Positions 1 to 9,901 of a DNA stretch of 43,138 nt are shown here, piece after piece. The translations under genes were made by a program, and so were the position numbers. The stretch is from an uncultured Clostridium sp. Lineage in GTDB: Bacteria > Bacillota_A > Clostridia > TANB77 > CAG-508. Each line of letters opens with the position of its first letter. The first letter of the stretch is position 1. The stretch is from contig CANCZH010000004.1 of the NCBI GenBank assembly GCA_947382445.1, forward strand, positions 1 to 43,138, given 5' to 3'. The notes under the pieces were generated by a model that had not been told where the DNA came from, did not search any database, and worked only from the letters and a program-made list of their open reading frames with translations.

Positions 1-2110
1 CAGTTGGTGTTATATTTATATTATTATTTGTAGCATTACTTGTTATTGTTATATTTGGTGTGCTTGGATCTGCTTCATCCTTTGCTAATGTGTCTGTATA
101 TGTGTTTCCTGTTAATTTCTGGGTTAAGCTAACTATTGTTTCCCATTCTTCTTGATTTTCTTTTTTACGATATATTACAAAATATTTATCTGTTACATCA
201 TAGCTTGACCAGTCTAATATTATTTCTCCTTTTCCATTTGATGTATTTGGATTTGCTGTTGCTGTTATTTTTAGTTCTGGTACTTTAAACTCATATATTT
301 CACTTATGTTTCCTACATAATCTTCTGCAACGACATATATGTATTTCATTTTATAAATATCTTTTATTTCTATTTCTTCTGTTTTATCTACTTCTATACT
401 ATTTTCTGCTGTTAGTTCTGGATTTTCTAGTTTTTCTTCACTTGCTAAGTATCTGTATCTTACTACTCCTGAGCCTTCTCCTAGTTTTTCATGTTCATCA
501 TGTGATGTTACTGTTATTTTATTGTTGTGTAGCTCTGCATTTATTATGGTTGGTGCTGTGTTATCTATTTTGTCTATTGTTATCTTTTGCATTGATGTAT
601 TTCCTAATCCATCTTTATACATTACTGATAATCTTTTTGGCTGATATACATCTCCTGTAAAAGTATAATCTCTTGAATATATATTTTCATCTACATTTGC
701 TAATTTTAAATCTTTTATATCATTGAATGCTACTTGTACCTCTCCTATTCCATAGTCTGTTGCTGTGAATGTGAAGTCTTTTGATTTTGCCCAGTCTCCT
801 CCTATTTTATTATTTGATGTTGGTGTTGGTGGTATCATGTCAGCCTTTGCTATTGTAAACTCTTGACTTGTACTATTCCCACAACTATCTGTTACAATAG
901 CTGTAAGTGTTTTTCCATTTGTATCACATTCTATTTCTGGTATACATTGTACTTCATAATGGTTATTTATAACACTTCCATTGCCTTCAAATATTATATA
1001 ATCTTTTTCATCTATAATTTTTACTGCTACTGATTTTGTATAATTTTCTGTTCCAGAAACTATAATTGGCTTTGATTTACTCCATTTGGTTAGCTCTTCA
1101 CTATTATTCATTGTTATACTAATAATTTCTGGTTTTTCATTATCGAGGTTTCCTATTAAACTATAAAAATCATACACTACATTTTTTCCATTATAACTTG
1201 CTTCAACGCAAGTTTGTAATGATGTATCTGCTTTTTCTCTGTATCCATTAAAATTTATTGTTCTTTCTATTGTCCACACTGTTCCATTAATCATTGTTTT
1301 ATTTTCTTTTGTAATAACATCACTTCCTAGATAATTGTTATACCTAGTTGTTATATATTTCATTCCATCTGGAGTTGTTATACTTGCATAAACTTTATAT
1401 ACAGTATTAGATTCTTTCTCTATTTTGTGATAATTAATTTTCCCATATTTAGTATTGCATCTACAGCATCCTTCTAAAATATAAGATTTTTCTGGTTCTT
1501 GTAAATAACACATTGCTTGAACTGAACACCCTGACATATTGTTATAATTGGTACCACAAATCTTACATTTTCCTACATTTCCGCAACTAATTATAGTTCC
1601 ATCTTCTTTATAGCAGTCGTGTAATGTTTTCCAAATTCCACATTTTGTGCAATATTGAACTTTTTTAGCATTTATTCCCCAGAACCCGTAACTTTCTTTC
1701 CAATTATGAACCATTTTACCTTCATTTGTTTCATAACTGTAACCACATTCACAACTAAATTTATGTATATTATTTTCATCGCAACTATTTCCTAATGTCC
1801 AACCGTTATCTTCAAAATTATGATTATTATCATTATTTTTTTCTCCACAAATTATGCATTCTTCCCAATGTGCATTCACATCATACATTGTTTTAAATAT
1901 ATGTTCATGTTCTAGATTTCCATTGTCCTCTAAATCTGTAACATCAATAGTTGTAACTTCATTTGCTGTTTGTATTTCTTCTGCTTTTGCTACTTTTTGT
2001 TTTATATTTTCCATTAGTGATATTTTATTAATTTTGCTACAAAATATTGTTAATATACTTAAAATTAATATTATAACGGCAATTGGTATTATCTTAAATT
2101 TCTTTTTCAT
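1..2110 (-). CDS. Large secreted Cys-rich/Ig-like protein, partial at window edge
   Basis: The reading frame opens at an ATG (2108-2110) behind an AGGAGG site and stays open to base 1, so about 703 residues are seen and the C-terminus is missing. It starts with a hydrophobic segment after MKKKFK (signal anchor or signal peptide). A Cys/His-rich part follows, with an H-x-H...HW-x-x-C-x-x-C motif near residues 75-95 and several further C-x-x-C pairs to about residue 230. The rest looks like tandem Ig/fibronectin-like beta domains with linkers such as DKIDNTAPT. It is a paralogue of the gene at 12321-14568: the last ~150 residues are nearly the same, the N-terminal half more diverged. Secretion and the beta-sandwich nature are inferred; I know no function. 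It lies downstream of the fab operon but behind that operon's terminator, so it is probably transcribed on its own. Confidence 0.75.
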   Translation of the reverse strand, partial: MKKKFKIIPIAVIILILSILTIFCSKINKISLMENIKQKVAKAEEIQTANEVTTIDVTDLEDNGNLEHEHIFKTMYDVNAHWEECIICGEKNNDNNHNFEDNGWTLGNSCDENNIHKFSCECGYSYETNEGKMVHNWKESYGFWGINAKKVQYCTKCGIWKTLHDCYKEDGTIISCGNVGKCKICGTNYNNMSGCSVQAMCYLQEPEKSYILEGCCRCNTKYGKINYHKIEKESNTVYKVYASITTPDGMKYITTRYNNYLGSDVITKENKTMINGTVWTIERTINFNGYREKADTSLQTCVEASYNGKNVVYDFYSLIGNLDNEKPEIISITMNNSEELTKWSKSKPIIVSGTENYTKSVAVKIIDEKDYIIFEGNGSVINNHYEVQCIPEIECDTNGKTLTAIVTDSCGNSTSQEFTIAKADMIPPTPTSNNKIGGDWAKSKDFTFTATDYGIGEVQVAFNDIKDLKLANVDENIYSRDYTFTGDVYQPKRLSVMYKDGLGNTSMQKITIDKIDNTAPTIINAELHNNKITVTSHDEHEKLGEGSGVVRYRYLASEEKLENPELTAENSIEVDKTEEIEIKDIYKMKYIYVVAEDYVGNISEIYEFKVPELKITATANPNTSNGKGEIILDWSSYDVTDKYFVIYRKKENQEEWETIVSLTQKLTGNTYTDTLAKDEADPSTPNITITSNATNNNINITPT

Positions 2111-2200
2111 TTGTTCCTCCTAGCTTTTATTGGTTCATCTATTTTTAATATACGTTATTATCTTTTCAAAGTATATGAAAATAGCATTTATAACATATAT
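2111..2200 (-). promoter_or_regulatory. Upstream region conserved with the paralogous gene
   Basis: Read on the minus strand, this stretch matches the region upstream of the 14568 paralogue: a palindrome-like block (TTTTCA-N7-TGAAAA at 2163-2181) around ATATAC, then TAATAAC, a TATATT/TATACT box followed by AAAAATA, and AATAAAAGCTAGGAGG. No good -35 box is seen. The conservation suggests a shared regulator or sigma factor. Confidence 0.45.
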
Positions 2201-2244
2201 GTAATATACATAAAATATGTTGCTAGAAAGACTTAATTACTATG

Positions 2245-2276
2245 TAAAAAAAACTTAGAGTAACTGCTCTAAGTTT
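2245..2276 (-). terminator. Rho-independent terminator of the fab operon
   Basis: A 9-bp perfect stem (2252-2260 with 2267-2275) with a 6-nt loop is followed on the minus strand by a run of T. It lies 13 bases after the fabI stop codon and closes the fatty-acid operon. Confidence 0.85.
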
Positions 2277-2288
2277 CTATATGATATT

Positions 2289-3062
2289 TTAAATTCCCAT
2301 TATGTTGTATCCGCTATCAGCATATATTACTTGACCTGTTATAGCATCTGACATATTGCTCAATAAGAATGTTGCTACATCTCCAACTTGGGTTGTTGTA
2401 ACATTTCTATGTAATGGTGCTTTTTCTTCCACTACTGTTAAAATAGATGAAAAATCTTTTATACCTTTTGCTGATAATGTTTTAATTGGACCTGCTGAAA
2501 TTGCATTTACACATATTCCTTCTTTTCCAAGATTTTCTGCTAGGTATCTAACGCTTGCTTCTAATGCTGCTTTTGCAACTCCCATAATATTATATCCATC
2601 TAATACTTTAGTTGAACCATGATATGTTAGTGTTACTAATTTTGCATTTTCATTTAACATGTCTAATTCTTTTGCCATTCTAGATACTAATACAAATGAA
2701 TAACTGCTTACATCAACTGCATGGCTATATCCATCTCTACTTGTATATATAAAGTCATTGTGTAAGTCTTCTGTATTGGCATGTGCTATCGCATGTACTA
2801 TACCATCTATTTTTCCATTTTCTTCTTTTATTTTTGTAAATACTTCTTTTACTTTTTCATCTTCTGAAGCACCATCTAATACATATGCTTTGCTACCTTT
2901 AAATTCTGATATTAATTCTTCTATTTTTTCTTTATTTTCTTCTCCCATGTATGTAAATAATAATTGTGCTCCATTTTCATAAGCTGATTTTGCAATTCCA
3001 AATGCTATACTCCATTTGTTTCTAATTCCCATTATTAATATTTTTTTGTTGTTTAATAACAT
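2289..3062 (-). CDS. fabI: Enoyl-ACP reductase (NADH), FabI type
   Basis: This 257-residue protein catalyses the last step of each elongation cycle, reduction of trans-2-enoyl-ACP, in the cytoplasm. It is a short-chain dehydrogenase fold. An N-terminal nucleotide-binding segment carries the FabI hallmark GIRNKWSIAFGIA. The catalytic pair is Tyr157-x6-Lys164, with a second Tyr (147) ten residues before it, which separates FabI from FabG. Length is usual for the family. It is the last gene of the operon, 11 bases after accA, with an AGGAGG site. Many Clostridia use the flavoprotein FabK instead, so FabI here is a notable choice and would predict triclosan sensitivity of this step (inference from the family). 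Confidence 0.95.
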   Translation of the reverse strand: MLLNNKKILIMGIRNKWSIAFGIAKSAYENGAQLLFTYMGEENKEKIEELISEFKGSKAYVLDGASEDEKVKEVFTKIKEENGKIDGIVHAIAHANTEDLHNDFIYTSRDGYSHAVDVSSYSFVLVSRMAKELDMLNENAKLVTLTYHGSTKVLDGYNIMGVAKAALEASVRYLAENLGKEGICVNAISAGPIKTLSAKGIKDFSSILTVVEEKAPLHRNVTTTQVGDVATFLLSNMSDAITGQVIYADSGYNIMGI

Positions 3063-3073
3063 TTTCTTTCCTC

Positions 3074-3877
3074 CTATAAATTTATAAATTCTCCCATATT
3101 TCTGAATTTTGAGTATCTTTGTTCTTTGATTTCATCTCCTGTTAATTGTTTCATTTCTGTAATTGATGATTTTATTTCTTTTTTTATTCTATCTGCAACT
3201 ACTTTAAAGCTTTCTTCTTCATCTCCTTGTGGCTCTTTTATTACTTTGTCTATTATTTTCATTTTATATAAATCATCAGCTGTTAATTTCATTTTTTCAG
3301 CCGCTTCTTTATATCTAGATGAATCTTTCCATAAAATACTGCTATATCCCTCTGGCGAAAGTATTGAATAGATTGCATTTTCTAGCATAAATACTTTATT
3401 TGCAACTCCTATTGCTAAAGCTCCTCCGCTTGAACCTTCTCCAATTATAAATGCAATTACTGGAACTTTTAATTTTGCCATTTCAAACATTGATTTTGCA
3501 ATTGCTTCTCCTTGTCCTCTTTCTTCTGCTCCTATTCCTGGATATGCCCCTTTTGTGTCTATAAATGTAATTACTGGTCTATTGAATTTTTCTGCTTGTT
3601 TCATAAATCTTACTGCTTTTCTATAACTTTCAGGATTTGGCATTCCAAAATTTCTTTCAATGTTTTCTTTTGTTGTTCTTCCTTTTTGCTCTGCAATAAT
3701 TGTATAGCTTTGTTTTCCTATACTTGCTAAACCACATATAATTGCTTTATCATCTCTAAAATTTCTATCCCCATGCAATTCTATAAATTCATCAAATATT
3801 TCTTCAATGTAATCTAGAGATGTTTTTCTTTTTGGATTTCTTGCTATCTCAACTTTTTCCCATGCTGTTTTTGGCAT
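3074..3877 (-). CDS. accA: Acetyl-CoA carboxylase carboxyltransferase subunit alpha
   Basis: This 267-residue protein is the alpha half of the carboxyltransferase that moves CO2 from biotin on AccB to acetyl-CoA, giving malonyl-CoA. It has the crotonase-like core with FIDTKGAYPGIGAEERGQ and the glycine-rich GEGSSGGALAIG segment that forms an oxyanion hole. Its length is short but normal for Gram-positive AccA, which lacks part of the long N-terminal extension of E. coli. The ATG directly abuts the accD stop (TAA-ATG), so the two subunits are translationally coupled, as expected for an equimolar alpha2beta2 complex. fabI follows. Confidence 0.95.
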   Translation of the reverse strand: MPKTAWEKVEIARNPKRKTSLDYIEEIFDEFIELHGDRNFRDDKAIICGLASIGKQSYTIIAEQKGRTTKENIERNFGMPNPESYRKAVRFMKQAEKFNRPVITFIDTKGAYPGIGAEERGQGEAIAKSMFEMAKLKVPVIAFIIGEGSSGGALAIGVANKVFMLENAIYSILSPEGYSSILWKDSSRYKEAAEKMKLTADDLYKMKIIDKVIKEPQGDEEESFKVVADRIKKEIKSSITEMKQLTGDEIKEQRYSKFRNMGEFINL

Positions 3878-4729
3878 TTATTTTTCGCCTCCTTTATTTA
3901 GCTTTATTAGTTTGTGAATTGTTTCTTTTAAATCTTTTCTTTCAACTATTTTGTCTACAAATCCATGTTCTAATAAAAATTCAGCTGTTTGGAAACCTTC
4001 TGGAAGTTCTTCTCCAATTGTTTGTTTAATTACTCTTTGTCCTGCAAATCCTATCATTGCATTTGGTTCTGCTAAAATTATATCTCCTAAACTTGCAAAT
4101 GACGCTGTTACTCCTCCATATGTTGGGTCTGTTAATACTGATATGTATAAAAGTCCTGCTTCGTCTAATTTTGTTAATGCAGCAGTTGTCTTAGCCATTT
4201 GCATTAGTGAAATTATTCCTTCTTGCATTCTTGCCCCACCTGAAACTGAAAGTATTATAAGTGGTAATTTTTGTTCTATTGCTTGTTCTATTGCATATGT
4301 TATCTTTTCTCCAACAACAACTCCCATGCTTCCCATCAAAAATCCACTATCCATTATGCATATTATAACTTTTTCTCCATTTATTTTTCCTGTTCCACAG
4401 CTTACTGCTTCTTCAAGTCCTGTTTTTTCTCTTAATCCTTTTAGTTTTTTAGGATAATCTTCTAATCCTAATGGGTTTGTTGTTTCAATATTAAAATCAA
4501 ATCTTTCATATGTTCCATCATCTATTAGTAATTCTATTCTTTTCCCAATATGCATTCTGAAATAATGACCACAGTTTGGGCATATATTTAAATTTTCTCT
4601 AACTGTTTCTTTATATATAATTTCTTTGCAATTATCACATTTTACCCACTTTCCAATTGGTATGTCTATATTGGGCTTTTTGTTTTTTGCTGTTGCAACT
4701 TCTCTTTTCTTTATCTTATCAACTATCAT
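3878..4729 (-). CDS. accD: Acetyl-CoA carboxylase carboxyltransferase subunit beta
   Basis: This 283-residue protein is the beta half of the carboxyltransferase. The N-terminal zinc ribbon is intact, with Cys31-x2-Cys34 and Cys50-x2-Cys53, and the crotonase-like domain follows with [11 protein letters not shown] and the [11 protein letters not shown] segment that binds acetyl-CoA. It starts 3 bases after the accC stop and its own stop abuts the accA ATG, so accC, accD and accA are tightly coupled. The zinc ribbon is known in the family to bind nucleic acid and to lie at the active-site entrance. Nothing odd is seen. Confidence 0.95.
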   Translation of the reverse strand: MIVDKIKKREVATAKNKKPNIDIPIGKWVKCDNCKEIIYKETVRENLNICPNCGHYFRMHIGKRIELLIDDGTYERFDFNIETTNPLGLEDYPKKLKGLREKTGLEEAVSCGTGKINGEKVIICIMDSGFLMGSMGVVVGEKITYAIEQAIEQKLPLIILSVSGGARMQEGIISLMQMAKTTAALTKLDEAGLLYISVLTDPTYGGVTASFASLGDIILAEPNAMIGFAGQRVIKQTIGEELPEGFQTAEFLLEHGFVDKIVERKDLKETIHKLIKLNKGGEK

Positions 4730-4732
4730 TTT

Positions 4733-6082
4733 TTATTCCTCTTTGTTTAAAATTTCTTTTTCAATAAATGAGGTATCAAATTTTCCTCTTATGAAGTTTA
4801 GATTTTTTATTATATCAAAAAGAAAATCTCTATTTGTTGTTACACCATCAATTACTAATTCTTCTAATGACCTTTTCATTTTTGCGATTGCTTCATTTCT
4901 TGTGTTTCCATGTACTATTATTTTTGCTATCATTGAATCATAGTAAGGAGGTATTGTGTAACCGCTGTATATTGATGTATCTACTCTTATGCCATATCCT
5001 CCTGGTAAATTTATTTCTTCAATTTTTCCTGGGCAAGGCATAAAGTTTTTATTTGGATTTTCAGCATTTATTCTACATTCTATTGAATGTCCTTTGAATT
5101 CTATATCTTTTTGTTTAAATTTTAATTCTTCACCTGCTGCAATTCTTATCTGTGTTTTTACAATGTCTATTCCTGTTCTCATTTCGGTTATTGGATGTTC
5201 TACTTGAATTCTTGTATTCATTTCCATAAAATAAAAATTTTTATCGCTATCTACTAAGAATTCTACTGTTCCGCAACTTGTATATCCTGCTGCTTTTGCT
5301 GCTTTTACTGCTGCCATTCCCATTTTGTTTCTAAGTTTTTCGTCTACGGCTGTAGATGGTGTTTCTTCAATTACTTTTTGGTGTCTTCTTTGGATTGTGC
5401 AGTCTCTTTCTCCTAAATGTACAATATTTCCATGTTCATCTGCTAATATTTGTATTTCAATATGTCTTGGATCTTTTACAAATTTTTCTATATATATTTC
5501 ATCATCATTAAATGATATTTTTGCTTCTTGTTTTACAATATTGTAGTTTGTTTCTAGTTCGTGCTTGTTATTTGCTATTCTTATTCCTTTTCCTCCACCT
5601 CCTGCTGCTGCTTTTATCATTACTGGATATCCAATTTGCTCTGATACTTCTATTGCCTCTTTTAATCCTTTTATACTTCCGTTTGAACCTGGTATTACTG
5701 GTACTCCCGCTTTTTTCATCATCTCTTTTGCATTTGATTTATTTCCTAAAAGGTCTATTACTTCTGATTTTGGCCCAATGAATTTTATATTTGATTCTTC
5801 ACATATTTTTGCAAATTGTGAATTTTCTGATAAGAATCCAAATCCTGGGTGAATACTATCACTTCCTGTTATGTATGCTGCTTCAATTATGTTTTTTATA
5901 TTTAAGTAGCTTTTATTTGAAGTTGCTGGTCCTATACAAATTGCTTCATCTGCTAGACGTGTATGTAATGCATTTTTATCTGCTTCTGAGTATACTGCAA
6001 CTGTTTTGATATTCATTTCTTTACAAGCTCTTATTATTCTTACTGCAATTTCTCCTCTATTTGCAATTAATATTTTATTCAT
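4733..6082 (-). CDS. accC: Biotin carboxylase subunit of acetyl-CoA carboxylase
   Basis: This 449-residue protein carboxylates the biotin of AccB using ATP and bicarbonate. The start MNKILIANRGEIAVRI is the typical N-terminal fold. The ATP-grasp domain follows, with the glycine-rich KAAAGGGGKGIRIA loop near residues 157-170 and the catalytic segment EMNTRIQVEHPITE near residue 290. Length is normal for AccC. It lies between fabZ and accD, an order common in Bacillota fab clusters. A weaker alternative, the carboxylase subunit of another biotin enzyme, is made unlikely by the neighbours. Confidence 0.95.
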   Translation of the reverse strand: MNKILIANRGEIAVRIIRACKEMNIKTVAVYSEADKNALHTRLADEAICIGPATSNKSYLNIKNIIEAAYITGSDSIHPGFGFLSENSQFAKICEESNIKFIGPKSEVIDLLGNKSNAKEMMKKAGVPVIPGSNGSIKGLKEAIEVSEQIGYPVMIKAAAGGGGKGIRIANNKHELETNYNIVKQEAKISFNDDEIYIEKFVKDPRHIEIQILADEHGNIVHLGERDCTIQRRHQKVIEETPSTAVDEKLRNKMGMAAVKAAKAAGYTSCGTVEFLVDSDKNFYFMEMNTRIQVEHPITEMRTGIDIVKTQIRIAAGEELKFKQKDIEFKGHSIECRINAENPNKNFMPCPGKIEEINLPGGYGIRVDTSIYSGYTIPPYYDSMIAKIIVHGNTRNEAIAKMKRSLEELVIDGVTTNRDFLFDIIKNLNFIRGKFDTSFIEKEILNKEE

Positions 6083-6098
6083 GTTATTTTTTCCTTTC

Positions 6099-6521
6099 TT
6101 ATACTACTGCAAAAGTAAGCTCTCCTTTAGCTGCAACTTTTCCGTCTACTGTTGCTACTCCTTCTCCTACTCCTATTGGCCCTTTTCTTTTTATTATTTT
6201 AACTTCTAATTTTAATCTATCTCCTGGTACAACCATTTTTTTGAATTTCATTTTGTCTATTCCACCAAATAATGCGTTTTTTCCTTTATTTTCTTCCATT
6301 GAAAGAATTGCTACTGCTCCTGTTTGAGCTAAACTTTCTGTAATTAGAACTCCTGGCATTATTGGATTTTCCGGAAAGTGTCCTTTAAAGTACCACTCGC
6401 TTTCATCAACATTTTTATATGCTATTGCACTTTCTCCTGGTACATATTCTTCTACTTCATCTATCATTAAAAATGGTTCTCTTTGGGGAATTATATTTTT
6501 GATTTCTTCTTTATTTAGCAT
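6099..6521 (-). CDS. fabZ: 3-hydroxyacyl-ACP dehydratase FabZ
   Basis: This 140-residue hot-dog-fold dehydratase removes water from 3-hydroxyacyl-ACP. The catalytic His48 lies in GHFPENPIMPG and the partner acid Glu62 in TESLAQTGA, both at the usual spacing. Length is normal. The gene lies between accB and accC, as in many Clostridia and Bacilli. No FabA/FabM/FabN isomerase is visible in this window, so how unsaturated chains are made cannot be told from here. Confidence 0.95.
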   Translation of the reverse strand: MLNKEEIKNIIPQREPFLMIDEVEEYVPGESAIAYKNVDESEWYFKGHFPENPIMPGVLITESLAQTGAVAILSMEENKGKNALFGGIDKMKFKKMVVPGDRLKLEVKIIKRKGPIGVGEGVATVDGKVAAKGELTFAVV

Positions 6522-6533
6522 TATTTTTTCCTC

Positions 6534-6974
6534 CTATCCTATTTTAAATAGTGGTGTTCCGTATTCAACAGGTTCGCCATCTTTTACTAAAATTTCTATA
6601 ATCTTTCCTGAAAATTCAGACTCGATTTCATTCATTAATTTCATTGCTTCTATTATGCAAAGTGTATCACCTTTTTTTACTTCTGTTCCTATTTCTACAT
6701 ATGGATTAGCTTCTGGCGATGGTTTAATATAAAATGTTCCAACCATTGGTGATTTTACTATATTTCCTTTTTCTGATTCTTGTTCTATTTTTGTTGTAGG
6801 CTCAATTACTGTATTTAATTGGCTTGCTGGATATGTGTTTTCTACAACTCTTACTTCATTTTTTTCTTCTTTTTTCATGCTAACTTTTGTACCATCTGGA
6901 AAGTCTATATTAATTTCTGTTAATTTTGAATTTCCCATATCATCCATAAGTTGTTTTATTTTTTCATATTCCAT
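6534..6974 (-). CDS. accB: Biotin carboxyl carrier protein of acetyl-CoA carboxylase
   Basis: This 146-residue carrier holds the biotin that shuttles CO2 between AccC and AccAD. The C-terminal biotinyl domain has the [10 protein letters not shown] motif with biotinylated Lys112. The N-terminal ~30 residues are the usual helical/beta segment and the middle (about 40-75) is a flexible linker. The start lies 5 bases after the fabF stop. The ligase expected to biotinylate it is encoded in the same operon at 9902-10480. Confidence 0.95.
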   Translation of the reverse strand: MEYEKIKQLMDDMGNSKLTEINIDFPDGTKVSMKKEEKNEVRVVENTYPASQLNTVIEPTTKIEQESEKGNIVKSPMVGTFYIKPSPEANPYVEIGTEVKKGDTLCIIEAMKLMNEIESEFSGKIIEILVKDGEPVEYGTPLFKIG

Positions 6975-6979
6975 ATTAA

Positions 6980-8221
6980 TTATTCCTCCTCATATCTTTT
7001 TATAATAATACAGTTGTTGTGTCCTCCAAATCCTAATGAGTTTGACATTACATAGTTTAATCTTTGTTTTCTTGGTTCGTTTGGAACTATATCTAAATCA
7101 CATTCTTCATCTTTTTCTTTGTAATTTATTGTTGGTGGTACTAATTCATTTTCTATTGCTTTTACACAAATTACTGCTTCAACTCCTCCTGCTGCTCCTA
7201 GTAAATGTCCTATATTCCCTTTAGTTGAGCTAACCATTACTTTTTTACTTGCTTCTCCAAATGCTGTTTTTATTGCTAATGTTTCTGTTAAATCATTTAA
7301 ATGCGTTGATGTTCCATGTGCATTTATATAATCTATATCTTCTGGTTTTATTCCTGCATCTTCAATGGCCCTAATCATTGCTTTTGCTCCACATTCTCCA
7401 TCTGGACATGGTGATGTAATATGGTATGCATCTGTTGTAGAACCAAAGCCAACTAATTCTGCATAAATTTTTGCTCCTCTTTTCTTGGCATGTTCTAATT
7501 CTTCAAGTACTAGTATTCCAGCTCCTTCTCCCATAACAAATCCATTTCTTTCTTTGTCAAATGGAATACTTGCTCTTTCTCTATCTTCTGAATTTGATAA
7601 TGCTTTCATATTTTCAAATCCTGCTATTCCTACTGTACATATTGAACTTTCTGTTCCTCCTGCTAAAATAACATCTTCATATCCATGTTTTATCGTTTTA
7701 TAGCTCTCACCTATACTTTGTGTTGAAGATGCACATGCGGTTACTATTGAACTTGATTCTCCCTTGAATCCAAATTCTATTGAAATATTTCCTGCTGGCA
7801 TGTTTGCTATTGACATTGGTATGAACATTGGTGAAACTCTGTTATTTCCTTTTGCATAGTTTATTTCACATTGTTCTTGAATAGTTCTTAATCCTCCTAT
7901 TCCTGAACTTACAAATACTCCTACTCTGTTAAAGTCTGTGTTTTCTTTTGTTATTCCGCTATCTTTAACTGCTTCTCTTGCTGCAATTACTGCAAATTGT
8001 GATGATCTGTCAAATCTTTTTGCTTGCTTTGGTTCAAAATAATCTAGTGGATTGTATTCTTTTACTTCTGCATCTAGTTTTGTTTTGAATGTTGCTGTGT
8101 CAAATAGTGTGATATTATCTATTCCACATTTTTTGTTTTCTATTCCTTTCCATGTTTCTTCTATGTTTTTTCCTATTGGAGTTATTGCCCCCATTCCTGT
8201 TATTACTACTCTTCTTTCCAT
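6980..8221 (-). CDS. fabF: 3-oxoacyl-ACP synthase II (FabF)
   Basis: This 413-residue condensing enzyme extends acyl-ACP with malonyl-ACP. The Cys-His-His triad is present: Cys163 in TACASST, His302 in [10 protein letters not shown] and His339 in [12 protein letters not shown]. Length fits FabF. Since no fabH is in this operon, FabF cannot be assumed to start the chains; a FabH may be encoded elsewhere. It sits between fabG and accB with a clear Shine-Dalgarno site (AGGAGG just before the ATG). Confidence 0.95.
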   Translation of the reverse strand: MERRVVITGMGAITPIGKNIEETWKGIENKKCGIDNITLFDTATFKTKLDAEVKEYNPLDYFEPKQAKRFDRSSQFAVIAAREAVKDSGITKENTDFNRVGVFVSSGIGGLRTIQEQCEINYAKGNNRVSPMFIPMSIANMPAGNISIEFGFKGESSSIVTACASSTQSIGESYKTIKHGYEDVILAGGTESSICTVGIAGFENMKALSNSEDRERASIPFDKERNGFVMGEGAGILVLEELEHAKKRGAKIYAELVGFGSTTDAYHITSPCPDGECGAKAMIRAIEDAGIKPEDIDYINAHGTSTHLNDLTETLAIKTAFGEASKKVMVSSTKGNIGHLLGAAGGVEAVICVKAIENELVPPTINYKEKDEECDLDIVPNEPRKQRLNYVMSNSLGFGGHNNCIIIKRYEEE

Positions 8222-8233
8222 TTTATATCCTCC

Positions 8234-8968
8234 TTACATTAGCATTCCGCCGTCTACTTGAATTACTTGACCTGTTATATATGAACTTTCTTCTGATGAT
8301 AGAAATTTTACTACATTTGCAACATCTTCCGCTGTTCCCATTCTTTTTAAAGGAATTGTTTTTGCTATTTCTTCTTTTATCTCATCTTTTAAACTTTGTG
8401 TCATTTGTGTTTCTATAAATCCTGGTGCTACTGCATTTACTAAGATTCCTCTTGAACCTACTTCTTTTGCTAGGCTTTTTGTAAATCCTATTATTCCTGC
8501 TTTTGAAGCTGAATAATTAGTTTGACCTGCATTTCCTGAAATTCCTACTACTGAAGATATATTTATTATTCTTCCTGAGCGAGCTTTCATCATGTGGCTT
8601 ATTACATTTTTAGTTACATTGAATGTTCCTACTAAGTTAACATCAATTACACTTTCAAAATCTTCTTTTTTCATTCTCATTATTAATGTATCTTTTGTTA
8701 TTCCTGCATTATTTACTAATACATCTATTTTTCCGAATTCTTCTATGATTTCTTTTATAAATCTTTCGCAATCCTCAAAGTTTGATACATCTCCCTTGAC
8801 TGGTAAACATTTTACATTATAGCTTTCAATTTCTTTTACTGTATTTTTTAATTCATCATTTTCAGTTCTGTAATTAAGTGCTATGTCAAATCCATTTTGT
8901 GCTAAGCAAAGAGCTATTTGCTTTCCAATTCCTCTTGTAGCACCTGTAATAAGAGCAGTTTTATTCAT
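8234..8968 (-). CDS. fabG: 3-oxoacyl-ACP reductase FabG
   Basis: This 244-residue short-chain dehydrogenase reduces 3-oxoacyl-ACP with NADPH. The nucleotide-binding motif is TGATRGIG (residues 9-16), followed by NNAG (87-90). The catalytic residues are Ser138/139, Tyr152 and Lys156 in NYSASKAG. The end MLM after VDGG is typical. Its ATG overlaps the fabD stop by one base (TAATG), indicating translational coupling. Confidence 0.95.
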   Translation of the reverse strand: MNKTALITGATRGIGKQIALCLAQNGFDIALNYRTENDELKNTVKEIESYNVKCLPVKGDVSNFEDCERFIKEIIEEFGKIDVLVNNAGITKDTLIMRMKKEDFESVIDVNLVGTFNVTKNVISHMMKARSGRIINISSVVGISGNAGQTNYSASKAGIIGFTKSLAKEVGSRGILVNAVAPGFIETQMTQSLKDEIKEEIAKTIPLKRMGTAEDVANVVKFLSSEESSYITGQVIQVDGGMLM

Positions 8969-9900
8969 TATTTAACCTCCTTTAAAGTTTCTTCTAAACT
9001 AGAAACGTCATTTATATTTAATATTTTTATTTCCTTTTCAGTCGGTGTTCTTTTTACAAATCCTGATAATGTTTTTCCTGGTCCTATTTCTATGAATGTG
9101 TCTATTCCATCTTCAATCATTGTTTTTAATGTTTTTGAAAATCTTACTGGATTTATAATGTGTTTTGCGAGAATATCTCTTACATCATCTGTTTCTTTAT
9201 ACTCTTCTCCATCTAAATTTTTAATTACTTTTGTTTCAGCTTTGTTAATTGTAATTTTTTCAAGTTCTTTTCTTAGTGCATTTGAGCTTTCTGTTAATTT
9301 TGAAGTATGGAATGGCCCTGCTGTTTTTAAAACTCTTACTTTTTTTGCTCCCATTTCTTTTGCAATTTCTTCTGCTTCTAGTACAGCTTCTTTTTCTCCT
9401 GAAATTGCTATTTGTCCTATGCAATTATAATTTGCAGGAACCACAAATCCTTTTGTTACTTTTTTGCAAACATCTTCTACTTGCTGTTCTGTTATTCCCA
9501 TAATTGCTGCCATTTGCCAGTCTCCATCTGGTAAAAGTTCTTGCATGTATTCTCCTCTTTTTTGAACTAGTTTTATTCCTTCTTCAAATGAAAGAATTTT
9601 ACTATTTATTAAGCTTGAGTATTCTCCAAGACTTAATCCAGCTGACATCTCTGGCTTTATATTATGTTTTTTTAATATTTCTAATATTCCTAAACTTTCT
9701 GTTAATATTGCAAGTTGTGTGTATTTTGTTTGATTTAAAATTTCTTCTGGTCCCTCAAATGATATTTTAGCAATGTCTATTCCTGTTATTTCTTTTACTT
9801 TTTCATATATGTTTCTTACTTCTTCAAAAGCTTCATATAAGTCTTTTCCCATTCCCACGCTTTGAGCTCCTTGCCCAGGAAATAAAAATCCAATTTTCAT
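8968..9900 (-). CDS. fabD: Malonyl-CoA:ACP transacylase FabD
   Basis: This 310-residue enzyme loads malonate onto acyl carrier protein. The start FLFPGQGAQSVGMG is diagnostic. The nucleophile is Ser90 in GLSLGEY and the catalytic His198 lies in TAGPFHTS. The residue before the nucleophilic Ser is Leu rather than the His of the classic GHSLGE; I believe this variant is common in clostridial FabD. The stop overlaps the fabG start. The carrier protein itself (acpP) is not encoded in the window. Confidence 0.94.
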   Translation of the reverse strand: MKIGFLFPGQGAQSVGMGKDLYEAFEEVRNIYEKVKEITGIDIAKISFEGPEEILNQTKYTQLAILTESLGILEILKKHNIKPEMSAGLSLGEYSSLINSKILSFEEGIKLVQKRGEYMQELLPDGDWQMAAIMGITEQQVEDVCKKVTKGFVVPANYNCIGQIAISGEKEAVLEAEEIAKEMGAKKVRVLKTAGPFHTSKLTESSNALRKELEKITINKAETKVIKNLDGEEYKETDDVRDILAKHIINPVRFSKTLKTMIEDGIDTFIEIGPGKTLSGFVKRTPTEKEIKILNINDVSSLEETLKEVK

Positions 9901-9901
9901 T

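Noticed and set aside
3951..4457. Plus-strand open frame of 168 codons opposite accD
   Set aside because: It is fully antisense to a well-conserved gene, has no ribosome site and its product is a low-complexity Ser/Pro/Ile sequence typical of the complement of AT-rich codons.
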